Assembly: GCA_036850595.1 (NCBI GenBank)
Contig: CM072154.1
Location: 14,019,330 to 14,083,329, forward strand
Length of the DNA stretch: 64,000 nucleotides
Direction of reading: 5' to 3'
Origin: Rhyacichthys aspro
Taxonomy: Eukaryota; Chordata; Actinopteri; Gobiiformes; Rhyacichthyidae
Positions 1 to 13,259 of the stretch are shown in pieces (the first letter of the stretch is position 1; the number at the start of each line of letters is the position of its first letter). A program made the position numbers and the translations under genes. The notes under the pieces are model-generated. The model was not told the DNA's origin. It made no database searches and saw only the letters and a program-made list of their open reading frames with translations.

Positions 1-1960
1 TTACTCAGAGTATGCACCCAGCGTACACACACATACAGTGCTATTTGTTTCAGAGTTGGCAAACTGGCTGGATCTTTTTTAGGAGATAGGCTCGTTGCTT
101 CCCAAAAAAAGACTTAAATGAATGTGCACTGCTGCAGACCAGACAACAGGCTGTTTATCATAGCTCTGCACTGAATATGAACACAGACCATGTTCTGGCT
201 TTGAAACCAGCTCAAGGGTTTTTTGCAGTAAGAAGCAGCTGGAAGTCCAATATGTTAATCAGGATTTTGCTCTAAGTCAGACCACATTAGGATGAATTAA
301 TCATATCTAAACAGCAACAAAAAATATTGCAAACAAGCACACTGCATACGCAACACTGGGCAGTCTCTAGGCTCTGTGCTTTGGGATTTTATGTGCTTTA
401 CTGAAGAGAATTCACATAGGTATTATACGATTTGACAAGTACAATGACCTCAAAGTATTATGAGGTGTATTTTGTTGCTTGTGATCACTTTTATATGGCA
501 TCACCTTGTCATTTATTCCCCCTCTGTGTCATTTCTTTATACTGGCTTTATTGTAGCATGTGGTATTACTGCTTCCCTTGTAATGATATTGTCTATCACA
601 CTTTCCCTAGGTGTACCCAACAATTAACTTTAATAAACTGGATTAAACAACTAAATAAACACAAAAAAGATTCTAAAATTAAAGTTCCTTCATACAGGGG
701 CATTTTCATCTCACAGACAGTAAACAAAAAATCTAGAACAAACCTAGAATAAAATGATGGTTTCTATTAATCTCAGGTGTTGGAAAATAAGAAAGATATA
801 CGTATTTACTCATTTCAGCTGCAGAGCTTCTTTTCATTCAGGCCCACAGCTCAACATCCTGCACATTCTTGATGTGCCTTCAGGTAACACGCAGGAACCG
901 AGCAGTACGTCAGCTTTGATGAAGACTGGAAAGGAAATTTAAGATTAGGCCTACTGACACAATGCACGCAATTTTTTTGCAATCCCATCGCATGAGGATA
1001 AAAAAAATCAGAGCGCAAAAAGGTAGTAACAAAACGCAACAAAACAAACTGTACCTGGCTGAGTGTGTAGTATAAATTAAGTTTTCTTGTCTTATTTACT
1101 TTTTTCGAACAGCACCTTCTTCTCTAATTATATCGCAAGTTGAAATTCTAAACGACAGCGCCCCCTGTCAGTACTTAAGCGATATAGCCTACGTGGCACA
1201 ACAAAGGAGTGTTAGGGTTAAAATGAAAGCGCGTTAAGGCGTTAAAATGTATGTGTATTTGATGTAATTAAGGTAAATGAACGTGATGTGTTTCCAGGCC
1301 CACTAAAGTCACCGAAAACAAAACAGAGAAGTACAAACAGCCCCCCCTGGCGTCCATCTCTACCTACTGTAGGATACTGCGTAATGAAACAACCTAATAA
1401 ACTCACACAAAGAGGACATCATCCCTGAGCTGCTCCTAATGATCCTCTCTCAGGGGCCAATACCCCTCAGCAGGCAGTCTCGGGGGCTTAAAGTGAGGCA
1501 TCCTCCAAACTGCTCTGTGCACGTGTCTCTCACAGCTGGAGAAAAATAGATTGAACAGATTTCTACTGCTGAGCTTTGTCATGGCTGGAGACTTGATTTT
1601 ACAGAGTGGTTAGGTATTATGCAATGATTAGCTTATCAGTGATGCTACATAGATTTTACAAGGAACACCAGGAAATTCTGAGAAAAAAAAAACAAAAAAA
1701 CTTTTGTCTATAATTGTACAGTATAAATCTGATGTTTTTACAGTTAGTGCATTTTTTTTTACAATTAGAAGAACCAAGAGTAAATTAATAAATAAAAATA
1801 ATGCCATTACTTTTAAGTTCTTTACTATCTTTGACATCACAATGAAATCAAACATTAAATTAAAGCTGACAAGGAAATTAACAGTAAACGGACAGAAAAC
1901 TGTGATTTATGTTTTTAATGGTTTCAACTGCACCATTATCAAATCTTTCACACTCAAACA
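1..1960. other. Left flank, no gene recognised
   Basis: No open frame here resembles a known protein; those present are short, low in complexity and without matching splice phases. The stretch is AT-rich, apart from a somewhat GC-richer patch at about 1320-1530. A CTCF-like core is described separately at 1158-1171. The patch could be a regulatory element or the untranslated end of a neighbouring gene outside the window; the sequence does not decide. Confidence 0.5.
1158..1171 (-). promoter_or_regulatory. CTCF-like motif
   Basis: Read on the minus strand, this matches the core of the CTCF consensus CCASYAGRKGGCRS at 11 of 14 positions, including an unbroken CAGGGGGCGC core. It lies downstream of the tasor 3' end. 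The match was made by eye and occupancy is unknown. Confidence 0.35.
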
Positions 1961-2376
1961 ATATTTGAAATGTTTTATTTTTATAGAATTCAGGACAACC
2001 AAATATGTCAAATAAAAAAGAAAACCAACAGCAAAAGTGAAATTTGTATCACTTTTTTTTCCTTAAAAAAATATCAGCCTTTCCCCTTTGTTCACAAACC
2101 GTTTTCATAAATGGGACAAACAGAAAATGTGATCTGGAAGGCCATAAACATTTGTTGGCAAATATAAATATAGTGGTCTGACAGGGTGTCGGATAGGTCA
2201 CATGGAAAGAGTGTACATACAGTTTACGTGACAGTAGGACACTCGGCACTGCCTGTATCAATTTTTATGTAGAAAATGGTGATCCTGATTTACGTATTTT
2301 ATGACAAGGAAATATATACATTCATTTAAGTCTCTGGAGAATTCTTTCAAATTGCCCCCTCAGTCGAGTTGATTGT
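1955..2376 (-). other. tasor: tasor 3' untranslated region
   Basis: This runs on from the tasor stop codon at 2379-2377. The first canonical AATAAA on the minus strand downstream of the stop lies at 1979-1974, so a 3' UTR of about 400 bases is inferred. The sequence is AT-rich with no other feature seen. Confidence 0.5.
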
Positions 2377-5300
2377 CTATTCAGGAGCATAATTTTGAGA
2401 GTAAGAGAAGTCTGAGTAGTAGTTTTGTCCACCACCTCTACCACCTTGAAAACCCCAGTAGCAGGGTGGTCCTCCTGTGCCCCCACCCCTCACTGGCCGG
2501 GGCCAAAGTCCTACAGGTCCTCTCCCTCGAAAACCCCCTAAAGAACCTGAGCTCATAGCACCTCGTACAAGCCCATGGTCCATCTGTCCATGTCCAGGGA
2601 GGCCTCCAAAACCGCCGTAGCCTGCACCACACAATACATGTGGTGGAGGCATTCTAGGTCTGGCTTTTGAGCCCCCTCTGGTGTCTGCTGTGGGAACACC
2701 CACAGCTGAACCAAGTTTGTCAGTACAGTTCACTGGAGTCCTGTCCCCTTGACTGGGAGTGCTGCTTCCCACACTTTCACCTCTGGTCTCCACAGAGTGA
2801 GATGTGACAACACTTTGACTGTTATTAGTCCCCCATGCACCCTCTCCAGGCCCACTCAGTGTCCTTTCACCAGGGGTCCCAGTAACATTTGAAGCAATGC
2901 CCGCCGTGTAGGCTGATTGGGCTGCATCGCCATTGTCTGAAAAGGGATGGGACGTAGGAAGTGGAGATGTCCCAGCAGCCTCGGCTCCTGTGGTTTCTGA
3001 GCTGTACGTGTGGCCAAGCATCATGAGGTGAGGTGGTGGTGGAGGTTTCACTTCCAAAGGGAGAGAAGCCAAGTTGGCCAGAGGTTCTGCTGTGGTCAGT
3101 GCAGGTGTAGTGGGGGCTGTGGCAGAAGTTGTGACTGTGGGCCGGTACTCTGTGTCCTGGGTGCTACTGCAGGGCGATGATGGATAAGCTGGGGAGGCTG
3201 TGTAGCTGGAGGACCCAGTGTAGGACGACCATGGAGCCGAGGGACAAAGGAAGCTCTGATGAGGATTCACAGGAAAACCTCCAGGTGATAAACTGCCAAA
3301 ATCTGCTGAGCTTAACTGGTTGGCGGCTTTAAACTGAGAGATGACTGTTTTGAGAGCACTGTAGTCATTCAGCATTGCAGTGCTATCGGGGGTGGTCTGC
3401 TGCTCTGGAAGTGGAGGACGAAATTCTTCTCTATCCGGAAGTGGGGGCTGTGAGGGCTTCTCACCTTCTTGGCTCTGCTCTGAGGGATCCGATAGTGCAG
3501 GTGGTTCACCATCATCCTCAGAATCTAATGACATGTCCTCTTCAATACACTCATCATTTACTACTGGGAGAAAAAGAGGGAACCAACAACAATATATGAA
3601 TGATGGACAAACTCAAAAATTAAAAAACTGAAATGTAAGTCATATTTGAAGGACCAAATATTCAAAAAAAGTCATCTAGAAAACATGCAATGTGGATATA
3701 TTCAGCACTGCTGTTCACAAAACCCACCAGTAGAGGGTGGTGTGGGAAGCTCATTTTGATTGATAGAACCAATCAGACTGTGGAAACTGCTCATCACATC
3801 ATCAATGCTTGCGATCACTATTCCATTCCTGGAGAATTGCAGGAACATCTCAAATGGTCGCTCTGTAAATATATAAAATGAAAAGTGAGTAAAACAAGCT
3901 TCTTAATCCTTTCAAAAGAGATAAGGATGTAATAATTTTATATAAATTGGTGAAGGTAAGCACATGGCAAATAAGCATTACGATGCCGATAAAAATGGTG
4001 GTACCTGTAAGAAAGATAAGGTGCCGCTGCTGTGTGTGTTGAGCTTGGAGTTTTATGAGGCATTCGAGATCTGGAGCCTGACGCGACTGTGTGTCACACT
4101 CATGATAAGGCAGGAACTCTACTAAGTGCTTCTTCTGGTAGATGGTAAGAAGGTTCAACAAGCCCATGGCATTGGCATTCAGCCTGTGGGAAGAGGAACA
4201 TTTTAAATATGATCGCACATTATTATTGTAACAGCATTATTGTATTTAATCACATTTCCTCACACACTAACCTGCCCATTTCTTTCAGCTTCTTCTGGGA
4301 CTTGCAGTGCACCTTCCATTGCCACGGGTGTTCAGGGGTGCTCTGTTCTTCTAGAAACTTTAGTAGCCCTTGCAAACGATCTGGCCAAAAAAGAAAATTA
4401 GGAATCCAACTGACTGTGCAGCATCAACTTGAAATGAGAAATATATCACTTACCCTGGGTGATACAGTCAGGGTTGAGGACAAACTCATCAGACACCATG
4501 AAACCACCAGAGACAAAGAGCTCATTATACGTGTGGTTTTTGACATCGTCAAGAGAGTCTACTCCAGCAAAACTCACTGAAGGCAGCTTCTTTAAAGACA
4601 CGAGCGCTGGGATCTACAGTGAGAAAATGTTTAGTTGCATTTTGAAATCAAACTTTTTACAACAGAAAACAATTTTCATTACATAACTGCAACTGATGAC
4701 AAATATATAAAGCTAAACACAGAACCAAATAAACTGACAGGCAGCTCCTACCTTGTGCACATGGGCGGCGATGTGTTCATTCTGAATGATGATCAGGAGC
4801 TTATCTAAACTGCTACTGTTTTCTAGAAACGTCTGTGGGCTACATTCACTGTTGCCCAGACTTATCAAGTAATCCTTTGTGACAGACAGCAGAGACATAA
4901 TTGTTAGAGCCTGACAGATATATGTACACATAAGTACTGGCTGTGACAAGACACCAATTATACAAACAGTAAAAGAGTGTAACGCAGCGATAATACATGC
5001 CTCTTTAAACAATAAGAGACAATCACTGAGCGAATTTCATTGAAAAAGCACTAATACAACCTAACAAACAAACACAACCTGAGAACTCAATACAATTTTA
5101 CTTAAAATAACATTGATGTAAATGTTACATTATTTTTTTCTTTATTCAATTGCAAATGCAATAAAAAGCTACTGGACCAATAATAAATCTTGGGAAAAAT
5201 CTTTGAATTTAGTTTCCTTTTAGTTTTACTTCTGCAAAATACAATGTCAACAAAGCATTTCCTTTCATAAAATTAATGATATTTAATTCGTAAAATCAAT

Positions 5301-8300
5301 ACAAATTACACATTACACAAATAATGTACCTTTATCTCTTTGCAGACAGTGCTTTCTTCAGCCTCATCCCCAGAGTAGATGTAGAATTTAACTGTGTTCT
5401 TGGTGACGTCCTTAAATATTTCCACCAGGCTGCTGAAAACCTCTGGTTTTAGCTGACCAATGAGGCTACCAGCCAGAAGCCCAGAGCCACTGCCAGAAGC
5501 AGGGCCCTGGCCCTTGTGGTAGACCTCTGGAGAGTCTGGAGTTGTATGAGAGGGTGAATAGAGCTCCTCTCTCTCCTCTCCTGCAAGGGAATCAGTTTTG
5601 GCCTTAGTGGATGGTAAGTCTTTGACTGGGCCCGGTTTAATACTGGTGGACGTGGAGCTTTTGCTAGGAGAAATTTCCTCTTTAGTTTTGGACGTCTGGG
5701 TGGTGTTTGAAGCTAGTGTTGTAGGATTAGCTGTAGTGACTGGGGGAGGTGGGGTAGTATCTTTTGAGGGATCAGGTAGAGTTTGGATCAACTTGTCCAT
5801 CTTCTCACACAGTGCATTTACGTGGCTCTGGATAGGAACGGGGGTGACATAAGGAACAACAAAGTCTGAGAAGCAACTGTTGGGAAGCCAGCAGTGTCGT
5901 AGGGGTAACCGTGGTGGCAGCTTTGAGGTATAGAAGATAGTGTGACTCTGCATAAGGCTTTTAAGATCAGAAGTCAGGCTACGAATTTCCTGATTTAGAA
6001 TAGTGTCCAGACTGATGGAGGGCCTTGAGGGAGGTTCCTCCACAATGGGTAACATTGGGGGTGGAACAGTCTTTTTAACTTCCACTACTGCAGGCACCTT
6101 TGGCTCCTGGTGGCTTTCAGTCACAGGAACAGCCTCCTCAGGCTTTGGCTCGAGCTTCAGTTCTGGTGTAAGTTCTGGTTTTTGTTCAGGTTTGATTTCA
6201 GGCTTCAATTCAGGCATTGGTTCTTGCCCTGGCTCTAATGACAGCTGCACTTTGTCTTTATGGCAGGAAGAGAAAAAAACAAAAAAAGTGTTAAGTTTAA
6301 GGATTACATTGGAAAAGTTAACAGTGGTGACAAAAGATAAACTTAGGACATACCTTGAGTATTGGAGACAACCCAGTTGGAGTCATTGGAAGTGTGGGCT
6401 TGCTCTGTTGGTGAGCCAGCACTAAATGGACTACCAGGGCTACAATCCATGTCCTCCTGAACAAAAGATGTTGATAGTAAGCAAGTTAGTAATTGTAGAA
6501 GTACAAATTATTGCTTTTTGATACACTTTTTATATGCATTTTTTACCTCTGTGTAGTTTGTCTGTGATGCTAATTCTGTTTGCTTCCTTTGGTCAAGATT
6601 GGGAATAACAGGGTCAGTCCTTTCAGAACCTGCCATTGACTCACTATCGTTTGACAATGAGCCCTGAGCCACAGCTTTGTTGAGAGTGGCAAGCAAAATT
6701 TTAAGAAGGTTCTGGGTCTCACTGACTGTTGATCCTTGGGTGCCATGGGTTCTGAGGTCAGTGTCATAACCCATGCGCTCCATTACTGAGATCAGATTGT
6801 CATTCTGTGAACCCTCCTCGCCAAACTCACATGTCTGGGATCCTAACAGAACACACAATAAAAATGTAATTATACACGTTAGGTTATTGGGTGAATTATT
6901 AAAAAGACCATATAGAACGTTTCTTATATCAGTCCAAACAAGTCAAAATATTTTATTACTTCAGTGCTACTTCATTTCAGTTTCAACTACCCACAGTAAA
7001 ATGGCAAGGTAATTGCATGATGACTTATTTTTTTGTGTGGATAGATTACATTTAGAATCATTTCATTGCTTGCAATTTTGGCTTTTGACATTTTTTGACT
7101 TCACATACATTCCCATGTGGTCAATTCACTTGACAATACAGACACTGAACAGTTACCTCGGCTGGGTTCTCCATTGCTCAGTGAGTCCTTACGTTGGTGT
7201 TTGTTCGTAGTTCCCCTTTCATCTCCTTCATATTTCCTCTTTAAGCTGTTAGTGTCCCAGCTCCAGTCATCATCTTCTTTTCCAGGATCCTTTACACGTG
7301 TTTTTTTGTGGAGCTGAATAAGCTTAAGTAACTTTTTCATCTTTTCTTCATCATACTCATTCTGAGCCATTTGTAGTTTTTGAGCTGCTGGCTCCAAGTC
7401 AGTATGGGCCTTGTGCTGAACCTGACCACCATTTGAATGGGCCGACCCAGCTCGCCGCTTGTCTGTCCGTTTGTCTGGAGGGGGCCTGTCCTGCGGCAAT
7501 TTTTCACTGGGTCTCTCTGCCCTGTCTGAGCTCCTGTCCGAGCCGCCCCAGTCAGAAACAGGACTGTATTCTACTGGAGCTGGGGTGGGCACAGGTGCAG
7601 GAACAGGAACAGGAACAGGTACAGGCACAGGCACAGGCACAGGCACTGGGTTTCTTATCCTATCAATGATGTCCTTGGCCTTGTTAAGAGGTAAAATATA
7701 GTTGTTACAGTTATGGACATATGTGCGCAGCACAGCATCCATGTTGAATTTGGGTCTGGGTACTGGGAGAGGGTTTGTCCGATCGTCCACGTTACTTTTG
7801 TAGTCAGGCAGGACGAATGGGCGCACAGTGCCAGACTCCATTCGAGTTAGATAGTCTGTGGCCTGGCGCTCCACACCGAGGCTAAGGTCCTTGCCTGGAT
7901 TGGGTCGCAGTTTGAACAGGGAATAGTGCAGGGCAGGGATGAAGGGCTCCGTAGAGGACAGAATAGCAGGCTGAAGCTCCACAGACAATGGCTCAGGCTC
8001 ATGCTGTCTGGATGCTAAATACAATACACAGATGTAATGTTACCAGGGTTATTCTTCATATGTAATATAAGCCCAGCTTGTATTTCTTACATAATTCAGG
8101 GTATGCCTTGATACTGAAATTCTAACTATAGCAGAGAGCAGTGATAAGAGGGGCGTTTCAGAAAGACTAAGTCATCATGGTTCATGTGACAAAATTAAGA
8201 CATTTGTGAAATTTGATAGCCGACTTTTAAATGTGCATCATATCATCTTGAAAACAAACCTACAACTTCAAAGCACCAGAACGAGCCACAAAATAGTACT

Positions 8301-11300
8301 TACAGCATTTAGCAACTATCCTTGACTCCTGGAAGATGAATAATGCTTGCAGGTTTCTCTCAACCTTCCCCCAGCGCTCTAGAAAAAACAGATATCAAGA
8401 TGTTAAATGCATAACTCTTTCCAGTGGTGAGAAACTGCTCTTAAACTGTCACAAGAGCAATCTACCAGTACAGTGAAGAAAAAGCTTAACAGCACCTTTG
8501 GAATCCTGCATCTGAGCTGAGGTCAGTAGGAAGAGAAAACCCCGATCAAACAGGGACTTCACTAGCACCTGAGGATGTGAAATGACAGTTGTCAGACTCA
8601 GTCCAAAAACATTAATGTTTCAGCATTAATCTACATGCTCCTCAAATAAATACACCTATAAGTCTTTTGAGGGCACTGAACATTTGTAGGTAACTTACCA
8701 TTCTGTCCCTCTCCAGTTTGTTAACAAGAGCAGCCAGGTTGCCTCTGCTTGGTTTGCCTTTTCCATCAACAACCTCAAACAGGCTACATGACATCCCACA
8801 CTTCATCACTGAAGACAAAAAAGATGTTTAGCATGTGGGATCCAGGTTATAATATAGGGTAGAGATCAGATTTTTGCACATGGTGTCAGTCACAAACACA
8901 AGACTTGGGAATCAAGTTATGACCCAAATAAAATCTACACTAACACCCTTGGTCCCAACCTACTATCTGGAAAACACTGGTTGATGGTCTATCAATAGCA
9001 CATCTAATGTACGATAAATATTCAACTGATTGATTTCAGATTCAAGCCTAAACAGCACTGCACTATTGCACTGAACATTAAAATCCATGCCTGTAAAGCA
9101 CTTGCTGTAGAGTGTTGTGTGTAGGTGTAACAGTGAGGTCCAGACTGACCTTCCCGTGATGCACTGTAGGTCTCCCAAGAAAACAATACAGAGGGAATCT
9201 TTCGCTTCACCTGCTCCAGCTGCATGCCTTGATTCATCTCCAGCTTTTCAGAACTGCAAGATATGCACAGAATTTTCCCATATTAATTTGTTTCTATGCA
9301 ATAGGATGTAATGCTTTTAAATTGACACTTAAAAATGTAAGAACTACGCACAGTTTAAAGGGAAGGTAAGGTCGTGAGGAGGACCGTAAACAGACCGGGA
9401 ATAACTCCTCGCCCTTGTTCACTAGTGGCCCACTCCACACAGTGTAGCAGCTCTTCCCTAAGTCAAAAGTAAGTAGTTTAGTAATGAATGATTACAATAT
9501 CATTTGTTATAATAAAAATGTGTTGTACCTCTACTTCCTTCAGGTGAAACTGTATTAAACCTGTTAAGCAAACAAACAAAGCATACTGCTTTACAAGCAG
9601 AAGAGATGTGGTCTCATCAAAAGGTAAAATGTTGTCAAAAACATTTTACCATATCCTGCAACTAATGTACCTGTGTGCAGTCAAAGGAGCTGTTGCTCCC
9701 TCCTTACTTTTGTACTGAAAGGAAACCACAGCATAGGGGCACACGTGTCTGGGTCGCGCCTTGATTTCCTCAAATGCAAACTCAAAAAAATATTGCTAAA
9801 GAACAAAACGAGAAAGCCATATTAAAAATGCAAAAAAAGTCAACAGTTTATAACAGAAAAGTAAGGTTACAATATTCACCTGTGTGAGCTCAAAAGCCCT
9901 GTACGACAGCAACGACGTAACCCTATTGGCACGTTTGGACAAATGACAGTCAAACTTAGGTGTAGGTTCAATGGCGTTTTTAGGCATATTTTCGTGAATG
10001 TGCTTTATTCGACCCTGTAAAATGAGATCATTTAGATTATTTCATAAATTGCAGAAAACCTGTTAACATGCACAGAAAACCAACAATTTCAAACCTACCC
10101 TCATGACTTTGAAAACTATTATGTCTCCAAATGAACCAGCCTCAAATGGATTAATTTGTAATAAATCTGAATACTTAGAGAGGTAAACACCTACAACAAC
10201 AAAAGCAAACCGTTAGGGGACATTACAGACAAACCATACCATTGGTCAAATACTGAAAGATCCTCAGAGCAATTACAGCATCTCTTAAACTGAAGAGCTT
10301 TAAAAACAAAGATATGTAATATTGCACAGGAGACCAACTTACCAAGTGAAGGATTTCCTAGTGTAGTAATCCTGGAGTGCCCAACCGACAAACCCTTTTC
10401 ACAGATCCACTGCAGCTGGACACAGAATTACACAGAAGTCAAAATCATGTGGCTTTCACATATTTGAATAAGGCTTAAAAAGGATACCAACTTTGGATTT
10501 GTCGGGATAAAGGAAGCAAAAGGACTCAGTCAGTTCTTGTTCACTTCGACCTTCCTGCTTCATTTCTCTACGTTTCTCAATGAACTAAGACACAACAAAC
10601 ATAAATAACAACGCCATAAATATAGAATAAATACATGATCAGTCTCTCTTAATTTTAAGGAGTTCACAAGTTGACAATGTTTTACTTTCTTTAACAATAC
10701 AAAGAAATATAACTATCAAAATATAAACACACAACACATATTGTAAACACTGCTTATTTAAAAGGCCGCATGACAAATAACTGACTGGTTAGAAGCGTAA
10801 ATCAAATAAACAAGTAGCACCAGTGGAAGCGCCCCTGTGAATTTCGGAGTATGTCACATGTCAGTAAGAGTGCACAAACCTCCTTTTCCAGCAGCTCATT
10901 GTGAATGAGCCTGGCCTTGCAGTAAGTGAAGGTTCCTCGAGATGCTGAGTCCAGGTAAAATGAGGAAATAGTCTTCACAAGATCCTCAAACTCTCTACTG
11001 TCAGGGGGCAGAAACTGGTACAAGCCTGGGGACACAAAGGCAAAACAGAAAAGGACATATTAGGATCTAAAGCCTCACAGCAGCATCACTATAACAAATA
11101 ACATACACATCGAAATCACACAACCACATCCCGACCTGTAGGATTTTTTAGTCTATGTGTTCTACTTGTTATGCTCCCCGCAGGAGTAATAAAGACAGCA
11201 GGCAGTAACTTTTTACGCAGACACTTTTGTGCACCAAATAACCTTACAGCAGCCCTTGACCTTATCTTCCAGCTCAGCACATCAGATAACTCAACTGTGT

Positions 11301-12492
11301 ACTGGAAGAAGAGGATCAAAAATTAAGTCTCAAAACCTTTGACAAAAAATCTGAATTCCTTCATGTACTGTGCAATCTTCAGACGCTATTTACTAGAGGC
11401 TGATCAAGAAAGACAATGCAAACCACGCAAACAGGGTAATCTACAGCATATGAGCTACAGACACAGATATTAGCCCTGTCTTAGGTGACTGACATCTCTT
11501 AGATGAGCACATAGTATGAAGTATAAAGACAGGCCAACAGTGCAGTCCAGACTGTCTTAAAGAGGTTAGGCTTGTAACCCCAATAGAGAAGATATGGTTT
11601 ATTGTTGGCTCATAGATTTCTTTGCAGAAAGCTTTTACTTCTACATCTCTTATCACAACTATATTCAAATAATACAGAAGGCATTGTAGTTCAGTAGCTG
11701 ACATAGTTGTCAAATCTCTATGCACTGCTTGAACATATTTATATGTATACTCTTGTTGTGGTATTGTCCCAGACTGGATATGAAGGCTAGATTAATCCAT
11801 GTCCTTCATTGAGGTCAATGTGACAACCGCAAGTTGTTGCACACCTATAACAGTCCTTGACAGCATTTTGCAGCACTTTTTAAACAAACAGTCTTTAAAT
11901 TGCAGCTTCCGGGCGCCTTCACAGTACTGAAGTTGCCTACTGCTCAGTGGTAACTTGGATACCAAAGCCTGACCACCAAAGCCAAGTCCGTAACAACCCA
12001 CGCTACAGCATTACAAGCTATCAGAGTGCTTAACACCTCGGCTGTTGTCTAATAGACATTTACATCATGTGTTAATACAGCATTCAAATAACGGACCAGC
12101 TTACTGGCTAACAAGCTAGCAACACGCAATAGCAAAATTATGAAAGCCAGGATAGCCTCTGTGCAAAATAGCAGCTATAGGGGACCACCTTTCCGTTCTC
12201 TTATCTTCCTCGGGATTTGAAAATTTTTCCGTGGCAGCTCTTCGTTTGGTCTCTGGCCCGGCAAAGGAGAACTGCCAACGCTCCGGGCGTCTGTCTGAGC
12301 AGTCCTTCGCCGTTCAGGGGCTTCTGGTTCAGGCATTACACTGTCTCCACATCCAGGCTGATCGCCATTTTGGTTGGCTGTGGCCGAGGTGGCGGCTGAA
12401 TTCTTCTGAGGTCCGCCACCGTCCGTATTGGGCCCGCCCGGCATGGGACAGTCTGTGTCCTTTTTACCCAGTGCTTTTGGGTTCAGGGCCAT
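2377..12492 (-). CDS. tasor: TASOR (FAM208A), HUSH complex scaffold, complete, 23 coding exons
   Basis: TASOR nucleates the nuclear HUSH complex with MPP8 and periphilin, which silences transposons and other long intronless transcription units through H3K9me3. Coding exons (high-low): 12492-12189, 11025-10880, 10584-10492, 10415-10343, 10190-10099, 10014-9880, 9795-9671, 9560-9529, 9457-9352, 9253-9150, 8808-8699, 8568-8496, 8378-8304, 8014-7157, 6842-6547, 6456-6354, 6255-5330, 4874-4752, 4613-4454, 4380-4272, 4183-4005, 3862-3728, 3563-2377. They sum to 5544 bases, or 1847 aa, with all phases consistent. Exons 2-10 (about aa 102-403) encode the DUF3715 pseudo-PARP domain, with family motifs such as KARLIHNELLEKE and ANRVTSLLSYRAFELTQ. 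Exons 17-22 (about aa 910-1452) carry the conserved C-terminal domains, with motifs SFAGVDSLDDVKNHTYNELF and LIKLQAQ. Exon 14 holds a Pro-Val repeat. Exon 23 ends in an RG/FG-rich tail. The protein is longer than human TASOR (1670 aa). Fish may carry two paralogues; which copy this is was not resolved. Confidence 0.95.
7590..7648 (-). repeat. Hexanucleotide tandem repeat coding Pro-Val in tasor exon 14
   Basis: About nine imperfect hexamer units (plus strand aggcac/aggaac type) encode an alternating Pro-Val run, with Ala and Thr interruptions at its C-terminal end, near residues 612-636 of TASOR. The unit length is a multiple of three, so copy-number change would keep the frame. It lies in the linker between the pseudo-PARP part and a charged helix. 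Confidence 0.85.
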
Positions 12493-12720
12493 TTTTGGGC
12501 AGCGTGCACGTATTACGGGCAGTAGAGGTCTAACGATCAGGGCGCCGCTTCACACACACACTGTCCTCTTCACCCTGCCTCCGCCATTGTGAAAATGACG
12601 TACACGTTCTTCTCCAGCGCCGCAAAACGCTGCCGTCACTGTTTACATGTGAGAGAATCCGCGCCACCCAGCGGACGGCACGGGCACTACATCAATACGG
12701 GCAGAATTACAGAAGAGGTG
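12493..12720 (-). promoter_or_regulatory. tasor: tasor promoter and 5' UTR, CpG-rich
   Basis: This is the most CpG-rich stretch of the left half, continuous with the CpG-rich first exon. It contains a YY1-like CCGCCATTG at 12581-12589 and a CRE-like TGACGTA at 12596-12602. There is no TATA box. This fits a housekeeping CpG-island promoter. The exact transcription start cannot be set from sequence. Confidence 0.55.
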
Positions 12721-13259
12721 TCCGGTTCAAACTGAGGAAAGGTCTCTTTGGTAACTCGGAATCATAACGGATCATTTTGGCCCAAGGTCCAAATGTAAAC
12801 GGATTAGCTTCAAATTATGTTCAAATAATGTTTTGTGTGTTCTTTGAACTTTTACCAAATACTTTTGATATTATAGGGTCAGTTTAGTTCCTTGTTCTGT
12901 TTTTTATATATTTCTTCTTTGAGTCATAAGTTTTTAAGTTATTTGCAGAATTTTGGTTCCTTTTTATGACTATTTTTATCACCTATTATTAGCAAACCCA
13001 GGCCAACATAACAACAACCAAAAACCTTTAAATATGGATTTTTTAAAATTACATTTTTATAAGTTAGGAGCACATTTACATACTTAGGTTAAAAGTAAAT
13101 GATCAAAAAAGGAAAGTGAACAGCTGAGTAAATATGAGTTTACACTTTAATATTTTTTAACAACATTTACTGTAGTAATATCAACCACAAATATTTATCT
13201 AAAAATCCCACTTTTAGAGGGATTTGCCCTTTAATTAATTGGATATGCATAAATGTAAA
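12721..13259. other. Spacer between tasor 5' end and asb14 3' end
   Basis: AT-rich sequence holding the asb14 3' UTR. No canonical AATAAA was found on the minus strand here, but two ATTAAA variants occur at about 13233-13228 and 13151-13146. No coding potential was seen. Confidence 0.45.

Noticed and set aside
1704..2015. 103-codon plus-strand ORF opposite the tasor 3' end
   Set aside because: AT-driven Lys/Phe/Ile composition, no family and no splice context; overlaps the inferred 3' UTR.
3727..3740. CTCF-like match (13 of 14) in tasor
   Set aside because: It overlaps the end of coding exon 22 and its donor, so the sequence is explained by coding and splice constraint. Kept only as a warning about chance matches.
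7433..7701. Plus-strand ORFs rich in Gly-Thr and Gln-Ala
   Set aside because: Shadows of the hexanucleotide repeat in tasor exon 14; the minus-strand frame is the conserved one.
11116..11319. 67-codon ORF in tasor intron 1 that looks protein-like
   Set aside because: TASOR exon 1 joins exon 2 directly, in phase and in agreement with the family. No homologue was recognised and no matching splice sites frame it.
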